From Cordia subcordata (taxonomy: Eukaryota > Streptophyta > Magnoliopsida > Boraginales > Cordiaceae): 64,000 nucleotides of DNA. A program made the position numbers and the translations under genes. Under the pieces are notes generated by a model. The model was not told where the DNA came from. It made no database searches and saw only the letters and a program-made list of their open reading frames with translations. The stretch spans positions 31,030,501 to 31,094,500 of the forward strand of contig JAPTOF010000001.1 of the NCBI GenBank assembly GCA_028554755.1, given 5' to 3'. Shown here piece after piece: positions 34,345-45,211 of this stretch (the stretch's first letter is position 1; each line of letters begins with the position of its first letter).

Positions 34345-34707
34345 TATTGGATTTCAGGTCAGGCTGCTAATGATGGATTAACTCGACCAAGAGAAAATAA
34401 AATATAGTAACTGCTTAAGACAATTAGTAAAAGTTATATTTGAATATACAATTGACAAATAAAAAGAAAAACCATCATCTTCTTTTCAAAATATACTCTC
34501 TCTCAAAATTGTTCTTTGTACACTCTCTACTCTTCTGTTCTCTAAAATAAGAACATCAAATTACTGCAATGGAAGGCTTTTAGGCTGTGGAGATTGTGGT
34601 ATTTTTTAGTATCTACCTCTATTAATAATACAAGTACATATGTTATCTTGGGCATGTTTTTTATTTAATTGTTTTTGTATAAGATTATATACATTTAATC
34701 TTCAACA
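34345..34707 (+). repeat. 3' LTR of D
   Basis: A 363-bp uninterrupted LTR, TATTGGATTTC...TTCAACA. It preserves the unoccupied target of G1 (CATCATCTTCTTTTC). Confidence 0.85.
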
Positions 34708-34991
34708 TCTATAATAGATGAATGAACCAGCTAGATACAATGGACAAAATCAATTTTTTTTCTCTTTTTTTTTAAAGATAAAAGTAAAACTTCAAACGAA
34801 TATTAGATGTACTTGTGCGATAAACCACTATATATATGTGTATCGATAGTCTGCATAAAATATTATCTACTAACATTTAGCGAGCCAGTTTCTTTTAAGT
34901 GCTTTTTCATGCATGTTTTTGCTCTAAACACAAGTTTAAGCAAAACTAAAGCCAAAAGATATACATAATCATAATAAGAGTAAATGAATTT

Positions 34992-35323
34992 TGTTGAATG
35001 TGGCCCGTATTCTTAGGCAACAAGAATAGCAGATTTCCTTGTTAGCATATTACCTTATTCGCTTGTTACCTTTTGTAGCACATAATTAATTAGTTGCCTT
35101 TTCTGCTTAATAGGTTTCAGAAACCTTTGCACTATAAATATGTGGCAATACTCATTATGTTATGTGTGAGAGAGGAACCAAAGTGAGAGCCTTGTAGCAT
35201 TTGTGATCAATAATAAAATTCTTCTCTGCTGTCCGTGGACGTAGACTTTAAAGCCGAACCACATAATTCTTGTGTCCGTTATTTCTTCTCGTATTCTTCG
35301 TGTTTGCATGTTTTTTCCCAACA
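34992..35323 (+). repeat. 5' LTR of H
   Basis: TGTTGAATG...CCCAACA. CACTATAAATATG near 35130 is a good TATA box. An AATAAAATTC polyadenylation-like signal occurs near 35211. Confidence 0.9.
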
Positions 35324-35326
35324 AAC

Positions 35327-35339
35327 TGGTATCAGAGCC
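35327..35339 (+). promoter_or_regulatory. Primer binding site of H
   Basis: TGGTATCAGAGCC, an exact match to the common plant initiator tRNA-Met primer site, four bases after the LTR. Confidence 0.95.
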
Positions 35340-35883
35340 AGGTTTTAATCCGCTGTTGAGGGAAAAAGGAAAAATCAAAACTCACTGTGAAACCAAAATT
35401 TCTCAAACCAAACAGTGTCTAACCAAACAAAAGTCTTTATTCGGCGAGGAGTGCTCCGGTGTTGTCTACGTTGAGCGTTGGTGGCTGGAGTGGAAGCTTG
35501 TATTGGCGGGTCGTGGTTCGTTTTTGGGTTTGAAGAACAAGCGAAGAAGGTGGAGTTTGCGTACTCTTGAGGTTAGTTTTTTGGGTATTCAGGAATTTTT
35601 TTTTTAGGAATTGGTTCAAGTTTGTAAAGCAGGTTTAGGGTTAGTGGGCTTTGGGTCTGGGTTTTTTGGATCGGTCCTGGGTAGAGGCCTTGTCCAGATT
35701 TGGTTAGGTCTTTTGGGTCTTGGGTCTTGGGCTTTGAAATTTTTTTTTTTTTTAGGCTTAGTTGAATCAAAAGGTAAAAGGAAAATATTTTTGGGTTGAG
35801 CTTTTATTTTAAGACCAAAGAAAAAAATATTTATTTCCTTTAGGCCTTGGTGTTGAGTCCAGAGAAAAAAAATTTCTGGCCAG

Positions 35884-36115
35884 TTTGACCAGTTTGACCG
35901 CGTTGACCAGGGTTTGATCGGGGTTGACTTTGACCGTTGACCATTAACCGAGGGTTGACCGAGTTTGACCAAAGCCTTACCCCACGTTTTTCGACGTGTT
36001 GAGTCCGTTTTTGGGCTCTGTTTTTCAAGATTCTACTCCGAAGTACGTGTTTAGGGATAGTGTTGACTTTGACCAACAGGTTTGACTTTGACCAGTGTTG
36101 ACCAAAGTTGACCAG
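35884..36115 (+). promoter_or_regulatory. Array of 14 W-box cores in the leader of H
   Basis: TTGACC or TTGACT occurs 14 times on the plus strand, in two clusters (35884-35970 and 36062-36115), between the primer site and the gag ATG. TTGAC[C/T] is the binding site of plant WRKY factors. Location downstream of the LTR promoter makes it a transcribed array. Confidence 0.7.
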
Positions 36116-36208
36116 GGGTGTTCCTAAGGTTTAACGACGTGCTGAATCTGTTTTTGCGGTCTGTTGAGCCAAATTCTATCCTAAAGTGCGAGTTTTGTGC
36201 AAACAAAG

Positions 36209-39200
36209 ATGTCTTCCACAGGTGGAAAGATTGAAATCGAGAAGTTTGATGGGAGAATGAGTTTCAGTCTATGGAGGATCAGATTCAAGGCATTTATGAC
36301 AATGCAAAGACTTTGGAAAGTCATTGAAGAAGTGATCCCGGAAAAGACGGAACTAGTAGCGAGGAAGAACTCGAAGCGAAAGCCTTGAGTGCAATACATA
36401 TGTCTGTGACAAATGAAGTATTGCTGGAGATTGCTGAGAAGACGACAGCAGTTGAGGCTTGGAATACTTTGGTGGAATTGTATGCATCTAAATCTCTCAC
36501 CAATCACCTCTACTTGAAGAAGCAATTGTATCATCTTATAATGAAAGAAGGTACGTCACTAAAGTAACACCTTGATGAGTTTACCTCTTGTTTTATTGCT
36601 TTGAAGGATGTGGGTGTTAAAATTGATGACGAAGACTTAGCTATGATCGTATTATGCTCCTTACCGCCTTCATATATGAACTTTGTGGACACTATGTTGT
36701 ACGGGAGGGATAAAATTACGTTTGAAGATGTGATTGCTTCATTAAAATCGAAGGATCTTCAAACATATATCCCGGGACATAGGGAAGAAGTTCATGGGGA
36801 AGGTTTAGTGAGCAGAGGGAGATCGGAGAATAGAGGGGGATCTTCGAGTAGAAAGAAAAGCAAGTCAAGGTCAAAATCAAAAGTAAGGAAGCTACGCTGT
36901 TTCGAGTGTGGTGAAAAGGGTCACATTAAGAAAGAATGTCCAAAACTGAAAAAGGGAAAGAAAAAGGTAGAGAATTCAGCTAATGTGGTAGAGAGTGCTG
37001 ACAGTGATGGAGATAACTCGAATAGTACCGGGGAAGTTTTGACTGTGAGTGGATCACAGTGGCATAATCAATAGATTCTTGATACTGGTGCAACGTTCCA
37101 TATATGTCCTAGGCGCGACTGGTTCTCTTCTTATTCCAAAAGAGAAGGGAAAGTCTTTCTAGGCAATGATCTTTCGTTGAAGGTGGAGGGAATGGGCATC
37201 GTAAATATCAAGATGTTTGATGGTATTACAAGATCTCTCGAGTGTTGGCATGTACCGGAGCTAAAGAAAAACTTGATTTCTCTTGGGCGTTTGGATTCTC
37301 ATGGATACAAATTCCGAAGTGAGAATGGTGTCTTAAAGGTGACCAAAGGTGCAATTGTGCTCTTGAAAGGGAACTTGACTGGCGACCTATATGTCCTTCA
37401 AGGTAGTACAGTTACAAGTGTTGCAGTTGTTACATTCGAGGAGAGTGATAATGACACTACGCAGTTGTGGCACAAAAGGTTGGGCCATATGAGCGAGAGA
37501 GGACTGACCGAGCTGAGTAAGAGGGATTTGCTTTGTGGACAAAGAACTGGAAAGCTTGAATTCTGCGAGTATTGTGTCTTTGGAAAGCAAACCAGGGTGA
37601 AGTTCAGCAAGGGACAAGAGAACACCAAAGGTACACTTGATTATATTCATTCTGATCTTTGGGGTCCTAATAAAGTTCCTTCCAAGAAAGGTGCCAGGTA
37701 TTACATCACTTTCATTAATGCATACTCTCAGATGGTGTGGGTATACTTCTTGAAAACTAAAGATGAGGCATTTCCAACATTTGTCGAGTGGAAAACGTTG
37801 ATTGAGAAGCAGACTGGTAAACAAATTAAGCGTCTTAGGACTGACAATGGGTTGAAATATTGCAATAAAGAGTTTCATGAGTTCTGCAGGAAACATGGCA
37901 TTGTGAGACACCGCATATGTGTAAGGACACCATAACAGAATAGAGTTGCAGAACGCATGAATAGAACTCTGGTGGAGAGAGCTCGTTGTATGCTCTCCCA
38001 ATCTAGTTTGAATCAAGACTTTTGGGCTGAAGCCGTCAATACGGCATGCTACTTGGTGAATAGGTCTCCATCCAAAGCTATTGAATTGAAAACTCCTTTT
38101 GAGTTATGGTCTGGTAAGCCTGCTGACTACTCTCGATTGAGGGTGTTCGGTTGCCCTGCATGCGCTCACGTGAAGGATGGAAAGTTGGAGCTGAGGGCAA
38201 AGAAATGCATATTTCTAGGCTATGCGTCCGAGAGGAAAGGTTACAGGTTGTGGTGCATAGATCCAAAGTCTCCAGGTTTCCTCATCAGCAGGGATGTCAT
38301 ATTCAATGAGTCTGCTTTATTAGACCAAGAAAAGGAGAAAGTGGTAGCTGGTTAGACCACGGTGTCAAAGAGCAGGTGGAGGTATTTGCTGATGTTCCAA
38401 ATGTTCCATCTAGCAGCCAAATTCAGTCGACTCAACCAACTGAGGTGCATGATCAAAATGTCCCTGAACAACAGAAGTACAGCATTGCCACTGGGCAAGA
38501 AAGGAGACAGATTAGAGAGCCTCAAAGGTACGGATACGCTGATCTTGTTGCTTATGCTTTGACTATTGCCGAAACAATTGAAGGAAATGAGCCGAATTCA
38601 TACAAAGAGGCCATATCTGGGAAAGATTATGCTCAATGGGTGAGTGCCATGAGTGAGGAGATTGAGTCTCTTTATAAGAATCAAACATGGGAGCTTGTTG
38701 AATTGCCTAAGGGACAGCGAGTAGTCGGTTGCAAATGGGTTTACAAGAAAAAGGAAGGTACTCCAGGTGTTGACGGTCCTCGATACAAGGCACGGTTGGT
38801 GGCAAAAGGCTATACAGAAAGGGAGGGTGTTGACTTCAACGAAGTGTTCTCTCCGGTTGTGAAGCATAGTTCCATCAGGGTTTTACTTGCCTTGGTTGCT
38901 CTTCATGACTTAGCTTGAGCAGCTAGATATGAAAACGGCGTTTTTGCATGGTGATCTTGAAGAGCAAATTTACATGAGTCAACCGGAGAGGTATGTAGTT
39001 CCTGGTAAGGAGAACCATGTTTGCAAACTGAAAAAGTCTTTATATGGGTTGAAGCAGTCGCCTCGGCAATGGTACAAGAGATTTGACACATTCATGGTAG
39101 GTGCTGGATACACAAGGAGTGCCTACAACAGCTGTGTATATCTCAAGAAGCTTCCAGATAGTTCGTTTATGTACTTGTTGTTGTATGTCGATGATATGCT

Positions 39201-40163
39201 TATTGCTGCTAAAAGCATGTCTGCAATCGAAGAATTAAAGAAGCAGCTAGGTAATGAGTTTGAGATGAAGGATCTTGGAGCAGCGAAGAAGATTCTTGGC
39301 ATGGAGATTCACAGATATAGAAATGCTGGGAAGCTGTTCTTATCTCAACAGAGTTATATTGATAAGGTGCTGGAGCGTTTCGGGATGCTTAAAGCTAAGC
39401 CTGTGAGTGTGCCGCTTGCTGCTCATTTCAAATTGTCTACAGATTTGTCACCTAAAACTGAGGAGGAGGTGGAGCATATGTCTCATGTTCCATGCTCAAG
39501 TGCTGTTGGTAGCTTGATGTATGCTATGGTGTGCACTCGTCCTGACATTTCACATGCAGTTAGTGTTGTGAGCAGGTATATGGCATCACCTGGGAAAGCA
39601 CACTGGGAAACGGTGAAATGGATAATGAGATATATGCGTGGCACTGCAAATGTAGGTTTACTGTTTAACAAGATGACTGGAGATTGCGCGAGGTTGGTGG
39701 GTTATTGTGATTCAGACTTTGCGGGTGACCTTGATAAGAGAAGATCTCTAACGGGTTACGTGTTTACTCTCTCTGGATGTGCTATCAGTTGGAAAGCGAT
39801 ATTATAGTCTACTGTGGCATTGTCAACTACTGAAGCGAAGTACATGGCAATTGCAGAAGCTGTGAAGGAGGCCATGTGGTTACAAGGCCTGGTTCGTGAT
39901 CTTGGACTGCAGCAAGATACAAGTGCAGTCTTTTGTGATAGCCAGAGTGCAATCCATCTGACGAAGAATCAGATGTATCATGAGAGGACTAAACACATTG
40001 ATATCAGATATCATTTTATCAGAGATGTTGTATCACAAGGAATCATATCGGTGCAGAAGATATCTACCCATGAGAATCCAGCAGATATGATGACTAAGGT
40101 GGTCCAGTCAGCAAGTTTAAGTATTGCTTGGACTTGGTTGCTATTTGCGATGCGGAGCATTGA
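36209..40163 (+). pseudogene. Gag-pol polyprotein of H
   Basis: Order: gag (EKFDGRMSFSLWRIRFKAFM from about residue 10; intact zinc knuckle CFECGEKGHIKKEC at 36898-36939), protease (LDTGATFH near 37080), integrase (zinc part LWHKRLGHMS...CEYCVFGKQ; core with HSDLWGP and RTDNG; third acidic residue in VAERMNRTL), reverse transcriptase (YVDD at 39184-39195) and RNase H ([25 protein letters not shown]). Breaks: frameshifts near 36357, 38355, 38912 and 40100, and stops at 36565, 37072, 37933 and 39805. In each stop the family-typical codon (CAA, TGG, CAA, CAG) would become a stop by one C-to-T or G-to-A change. The gag start at 36209 is preferred over the upstream in-frame GTG at 36197. Confidence 0.9.
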
Positions 40164-40220
40164 GCTCTTAGAGGCAGTTGGCTGCAGGGATGATGGTGTA
40201 TTGATTGGAGCGAATACGTG

Positions 40221-40234
40221 CCAAAGTGGAGATT
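40221..40234 (+). promoter_or_regulatory. Polypurine tract of H
   Basis: CCAAAGTGGAGATT lies directly before the 3' LTR. Confidence 0.75.
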
Positions 40235-40566
40235 TGTTGAATATGGTCCATATTCTTGGGCAACAAGAATAGCAGATTTCCTTATTAGCATATTACCTTA
40301 TTCGCTTGTTACTTTTTGTAGCACATAATTAATTAGTTGCTTTTTCTGCTTAATAGGTTTCAGAAACCTTTGCATTATAAATATGTGGCAATACTCATTA
40401 TGTTATGTGTGAGAGAGAAACCAAAGTGAGAGCCTTGTAGCATTTGTGATCAATAATAGAATTATTCTTTGCTGCCCGTGGACGTAGGCTTTAAAGCCGA
40501 ACCACGTAATTCTTGTGTTCGTTATTTCTTCTCGTATTCTTCGTGTTTGCATGTTTTTCCCCAACA
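40235..40566 (+). repeat. 3' LTR of H
   Basis: TGTTGAATA...CCCAACA, 332 bp, ending immediately before the target duplication AACTT. Confidence 0.9.
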
Positions 40567-41338
40567 AACTTAAAGCGTAATTAATTAATATTAAAGTAGA
40601 CACGATGAAGAAATGACTCATTTGTGAACCTATTGGCCGCCATGGCTGGATGTTGAATCTACAAAGTTGTCGTACACGATGAACCAGAAGTACATGGAGG
40701 TGGTGAAAGTGAGTAAGAAAATGGTGCATAGATGAAACCATGTATGGCTGAGCATAACCTTCATCATTATAGCCATATTTCGAAATCGATGACGAGGTAA
40801 ACCTTCACTATCTCCTTCTGCATGAAGATTAAAGATTATCCACATCATTCTATGTTTTGAGTCAACACCTACTGAGTCGAAGGAGACGACCACAATCATG
40901 TTCGGGACCAGATTTGTCTATAGGTACAAATCCACCGACTTTGGTGCATTGTTAGATGAAAGGTTTACCTAATTTGACAAGAACGTGAATAGCTTTGTGA
41001 AATAGGAAAGTTTTATTTGATGAAAGCTGTGTATGTGTATCCTTAAATTTTGGATAGAGATTAGGATTAAGAATGGTAAATGGTGGAGACTAGACTCCTA
41101 ACTTTGGTAAAGTTTGCATATTGCGACAACAATTTTGATATAGGTGAGAACTTGAAGTTTTTTGCATTAATTTTGTTTCTCATGAAAAAAAAAATGTTTT
41201 GGTCTATCTTTTGGCATTTAACAACCTGAGGTATATTACAGTTTTTAAAATGTTGCCAATAGTGACAATTTTTATCAAGCAAAATGGAGTTAATTTTTTC
41301 AATTAAATTTTGTTAAAAATCTCTTAAGTTAGTTATAA
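40567..41338. other. Intergenic with an unassigned minus-strand frame
   Basis: A minus-strand frame of 89 codons (40630-40899) contains a hydrophobic stretch FLLTFTTSMYFWFIVYDNFV that could be a membrane segment. An adjacent frame reads GGFVPIDKSGPEHDCG. Neither is recognised. It may be a decayed gene fragment or chance. Confidence 0.3.
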
Positions 41339-42770
41339 TGTCTAGCAAACATTGAATTGCCATTTTATTTAATTTATTTAATTTTTTTATTTTTAGATTT
41401 TTTGAAATTTCCAATTTGTAATATAGTTTTTTAAATTTCAATTTTAAAATTTTCAATTTTAAACTTTAAATTTTTATTGTTTTTATTTTAATTTATAATT
41501 TCTTATTTATTATTTTAAATATTTTAAATTTTATGTCAAGGTGAGGGTAGGGTGGGGGTGGGGTGGGGGATAGGGGAAGAATTACTATTTGAAAAATATT
41601 TTCTTCTTCTTAGCTTGACTTATCTTCCTATGTTACAAAACACTAAAAAACATGAAAATTTTTTGTTATTGAATTCTATTTTATTTATTTTATTAATTTT
41701 TAGTTAATTTTTAAATTTTTAATTTTTTATTTATATTTTAGATTTTTGATGAATTCCGATTCATATTTCTTTTTTTATTTTTGAGATTTAAAATTTTCAT
41801 TTTTAATGTTTACAATTTTTTATTTTAATATTTAATTATTAAATTCATATGGCTTTTAATTTTAAATTTTAAAATTTTTATTTTTAGTTATAATTTTAAT
41901 TTTAATTTTTTAATTTTACGAGGACAAGGTCGGGGCAAGGGTAAGGGTGGGGCATAGAGTGAGTGATGGGGGAGAGAGTTACTATTGGGTAAAATATTTT
42001 CTTCTTCTTGGCGACTGAAATATATTTTTTTCTCTATTTTGAACAAGTATTTTTTGTTTTGACCAAAAAATATTTTTCTATTGACTTTTTTTATGTTGCC
42101 AAAAACCAAAAAGCATTGAAAATATTTTCATTGAATTTTAATTTTATTTAATTTTTAATTTTAAAATTTTTAGATTTTCTATAATTTCCAAATAATATTT
42201 TTATTTTTTTATTAAAATATTTATTTTTAATTTCAATATTTTGATTTTAGTCTTTAAATTTTAAATTATTAATTTTTTAATTTTAAAATTTTTATTTTTT
42301 AGGAGCTCAGGGTCGAGGAAAGGGGGGGCTAGGAAATAGGATGGGAATAAGGGAGTGGATGGGGTCGGGACAAAGCTAGACTTTGAAAGGAAGGGACTAA
42401 ATTACATGTCAGAGAGATGGAAGAGTAAAACAGTTATTCTGATCGTTGTTTAAAAAGAAGGAAAGAGGGACAATGTGCCTTTTAACCCTTATTTTATAAG
42501 AAGAAAATTTTGGATTTTCAAGTTTTTTAATAATTTCTTATAGGCAATTGCCCCTTTTCTTCTCCATGTAGCTTTGCCCTTAGGTAAGGTGGGGGATTGG
42601 GGAGGGAGTTACTAATGGAGAAATCTTTTCTTCTTCTTGGCCACTTAGAATTTTTCTTTGACCGGAAAATGTTTTCCTCTTCACTTATTTTCTTGTGTTA
42701 CGAAATGCTGAAAAACTTGGAAAACATTTTTATTGTCCTTGCTTTTTCAGGGTAAAAAGAGGTAAAGAAA
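41339..42770. repeat. AT-rich repeat region with periodic G-rich islands
   Basis: Long AATTTTTAAATTT text is broken by G-rich islands at about 41538-41580, 41925-41975, 42300-42365 and 42575-42615. Three of them are followed by a shared phrase (GTTACTA ... TTTTCTTCTTCTTGGC, then CTTATGTTAC-like), so the region looks like three or four diverged copies of a unit of about 350-650 bp. The first island (GGGTAGGGTGGGGGTGGGGTGGGGG) fits the G-quadruplex pattern. Confidence 0.6.
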
Positions 42771-43021
42771 ATGCGTCGAGCCAGTGTTCAAGTATTAGGC
42801 GCTACGGTGCTGAAGTAACCCATGCCATACTCACAAGAAAAGCTCAAAAAACTATGAACAAATAGGTACCTGTACCCGAAACTAACACAGGCGGGTAGGT
42901 AAAGAATACTAATATGCATAACACAACTCTCTCTAAGGAACTTGGCAAAATAGCCTTGTCACTTCAGGAGAAGGAGTGCCTCCTCACAAAGGGGTCGCAA
43001 TGACAGGCCCGAGCAACGGTG
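42771..43021 (+). pseudogene. rrn23: Plastid 23S rRNA fragment (nuclear plastid DNA)
   Basis: ATGCGTCGAGCCAGTGTTCA, GGCGCTACGGTGCTGAAGTA, CCTGTACCCGAAAC, CTCTCTCTAAGGAAC and GTGCCTCCTCACAAAGGGG are hallmarks of plant chloroplast 23S rRNA. The same order appears in bacterial 23S (GGCACTACGGTGCTGAAGCA...). CCTCCTCACAAAGGGG and CCCATGCCATACTC favour plastid over mitochondrial origin. About 250 bp, with scattered substitutions and short deletions, so an old transfer. It is not a functional rRNA. Confidence 0.88.
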
Positions 43022-43574
43022 TAATTTTATTTAATTTATTCAAATTTTAAATTTTAAACTTTTGGTTTTTTCTTAATTTAATTTAATTTTTAATAATTAT
43101 TTTTATCTGTATATTAAGAGATCTTTTTGTTAATATTTAATTTATAATATTATAAGTAAATTTAATGGTCTTATTTTTATTTTGGTTGCTTACGATAAAT
43201 GAGCATTGTCAGTAATAATAAAATTAAAAGTCATCAAATATGATGAATTAGCCTCACTGTCAGTGATAGTAATATTAAAAAATTTATGCCAGCGCTTTAA
43301 CATAATCATTAGCAATTTTATTTAATTAAATGTTGACGATTGATATACAACTATAAGGGTTTTGATTTTCAAGACTTAAAGCTAACGATTCATATGCAAG
43401 TGTCAAAAATAAAGAACCTCATTTCGCGCTGACTTGATTTTACCCAATATTGACAGTAAAAAAGAGACACTTTCTTAAATCACTAGGAAAAGAAACCATC
43501 CAATTTATTTTTACTAATGGTTATGAAATCATCAAACTTTAAGCGTCACCAATAATATCGTTTTCTTGTAAAGT
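43022..43574. mobile_element. Possible right end of a CACTA element
   Basis: Ends CGTTTTCTTGTAAAGT, the degenerate complement of CACTACAAGAAAACG-type termini. Short motifs such as GTTGACGATTG, AAGCTAACGATT and AAGCGTCACC repeat inside, as in CACTA subterminal regions. See the partner at 9002. Confidence 0.3.
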
Positions 43575-44033
43575 ACCCCCAAAAAACACAACAAAGAAGA
43601 GATTTCTCAACTCTGGCTTTACTAAGTCAAGCTTCTTCAATCCATTGACTTAGTATTTTCCAACTCAGTTGGTTTAGTGGATAATTAAGCTTCTAGCTCT
43701 TCCAATGTGTCAAAACATAAGCTCTTACGTGACTGGCTACTTTGCGGGGTTTTGGGCGTTGTGAGATTCTGCAATAAATTGTGCATTACACAAGAAAAAA
43801 GAGCAATGAACAGTGCATCACACACAATATATATAGCGATCCTGTGAAAAACTAGATAATCTATTCCAAATCTTATTTCAAGAGATATAACCTACAAAAA
43901 AATAAAACTAGGCACCAGTGTGGTACCGACCAAAGAGCCTCCGTTGCCTAAGTCATTTTTTTTCTTTAGAGTAAATGTAAGGAAGTGAGTAAGTATCCAA
44001 GAATTAACTTATTTGGAACCAAGAGGTGCTATT
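43575..44033. other. Gene-free stretch
   Basis: Mixed composition, no open frame or recognised repeat. It may include the beginning of the LTR-like repeat that follows. Confidence 0.4.
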
Positions 44034-44203
44034 TATAGTTTGGGAGAAGGGACACATGTTAACTTATCTTATTCGTACAATTAGTCGTCAGACCCTGTGG
44101 GCTTGATCGGGAAGTATTTGTGGATGATCAATTGAGCCTGCCTTGGGGAGATCTTATCGGGGAATCTTGATAAAGTCGGGGGCTCTGCCCGATCCTGTAT
44201 CAT
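44034..44203. repeat. LTR-like repeat W, left copy
   Basis: About 170 bp from TTTATAGTTTGGG to GATCCTGTATCA, repeated in the same orientation at about 80 percent identity at 53229-53402. Both copies end at exactly the same TGTATCA and then differ, as LTR ends do. CGGGGGCTCTGCCCGATC can fold back on itself. CTATTTATAG at the start is TATA-like on both strands. Confidence 0.6.
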
Positions 44204-44472
44204 TAGCCCCCGTTTGAGGTCATGCCGCATTGAGACGTCGCCAAATGCTTCTAATCATCAAATCTTTCACTGAAGCATTTCCTGGGCTTTTGACGCGTGA
44301 CAGAGAGTCATTTGGCTTTCCTGTGCGCGCGTGAATCATACGAACTAATGCACTTATCTGCAATTATGTTGCTTCCTTGCAAATGCGTGACAAAGCTGCC
44401 TCCTCAGATGCGACCTTTTGCCTAATCAGCATTTTGGGCTTATTTTTTAATTTCAAATCGTATTATGAGAAG

Positions 44473-44480
44473 TATAAATA
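44473..44480 (+). promoter_or_regulatory. TATA box upstream of the 44795 frame
   Basis: TATAAATA followed by a pyrimidine-rich stretch and, about 320 bases later, the ATG of the 138-codon frame. TTTCATAGGTACG near 44680 could be a splice donor in the leader. Confidence 0.35.
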
Positions 44481-44794
44481 CCTATTTCATTTTTCGAGTT
44501 TCATTTTACACCTTTTTATTCTTCATTATTGCTTAGTAAAATTTCTTTGCTTTCCTGTGCTATAATCCTTCATCTTATACCTCTGATAGTTGCACATCAT
44601 TGCTGCCAAGGATATCTTGGGTGTCTTCTCTGTTCCACTTGTCTCCTCTATTTCAAAGCTTCCTTCATCTCTCTCTTTCATAGGTACGTTTCATTCTATA
44701 CCTTTCTTCTTTCACTTGCTTATTTTACTTATTCAATTGATTCTCGTGTACTTGTTCTTTCTTCCCTGTATCCTTATTCCTTTTTACACATTTA

Positions 44795-45211
44795 ATGTCC
44801 AAATCCCCTAGTTTGTCTAGGAATAATAGAGAGGACCCTTTACCATCCGTGTCCAATTCCGACGACCATAGGGTTAAGGTTTCTCTGGGGTTTTCAAGTA
44901 TTTTTGACAATTTAAGGACTTTTGATACTTTTGTCCCTACTAGCCCCACTATTCTCAAGAAGGCTTTGGCTTTGAGTTTCGGGAAGGATTTTGTCCTAGA
45001 TTTACCAAGTCAGAGGTTCTTTCTGAATGTTCCTATATTTGCCATGGGTTATGATCATACCACCATGCTTGGGAAGGTAGTTGAGAACTTAGAAATTCCT
45101 TCTCTCGAGGATCGGGTCGTCGAAGATGGCAAGATGGCCCAAAATAGCGAGCCTGCCGATTTTTTTACTTTGGGCAAGGATTGCCAATCAGGAGGGAGGA
45201 AACCTTCCTAG
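44795..45211 (+). CDS. Unidentified 138-codon ORF inside repeat W
   Basis: ATG with a plausible upstream TATA box and leader. The protein begins MSKSPSLSRNNRED, is Ser-rich at first, and contains SFGKDFVLDLPSQRFFLNVP. No family was recognised. Its last 10-15 codons run into the broken end of G2, so the original protein was probably longer. It lies between two copies of repeat W, which suggests it belongs to an uncharacterised LTR element rather than to the host, but this is inference. Confidence 0.4.
   Translation: MSKSPSLSRNNREDPLPSVSNSDDHRVKVSLGFSSIFDNLRTFDTFVPTSPTILKKALALSFGKDFVLDLPSQRFFLNVPIFAMGYDHTTMLGKVVENLEIPSLEDRVVEDGKMAQNSEPADFFTLGKDCQSGGRKPS

Larger units (their letters stand above)
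9688..34707 (+). mobile_element. Copia element D, host of nested insertions
   Basis: Outer element of a nest. Its 5' LTR (9688-19079) is split by G1. A tRNA-Met-type primer site follows at 19082. Decayed gag, protease and integrase run to 23216. Element E replaces the rest of pol, and the 3' remnant and 3' LTR lie at 34116-34707. Without the insert the 5' LTR is about 367 bp and the 3' LTR is 363 bp. Flanking pentamers are CCTAT (9683-9687) and TCTAT (34708-34712), a one-mismatch TSD. The reverse transcriptase and RNase H part is missing. Confidence 0.85.
34992..40566 (+). mobile_element. Tork/Tnt1-like copia element H, nearly full length
   Basis: A 5575-bp element with two 332-bp LTRs, a perfect tRNA-Met primer site, a long leader, a single gag-pol frame and a polypurine tract. 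The flanks AATTT (34987-34991) and AACTT (40567-40571) form a one-mismatch TSD. By eye the LTRs differ at about 17 of 332 positions, all but one transitions, so it is much younger than D, G1 and F. Confidence 0.92.

Noticed and set aside
37387..38016. 209-codon minus-strand frame within H
   Set aside because: It is antisense to the well-supported integrase of H and has no resemblance of its own.
42771..43021. Functional rRNA gene
   Set aside because: Only about 250 of roughly 2800 bases of 23S rRNA are present, with deletions; it is a transferred fragment.
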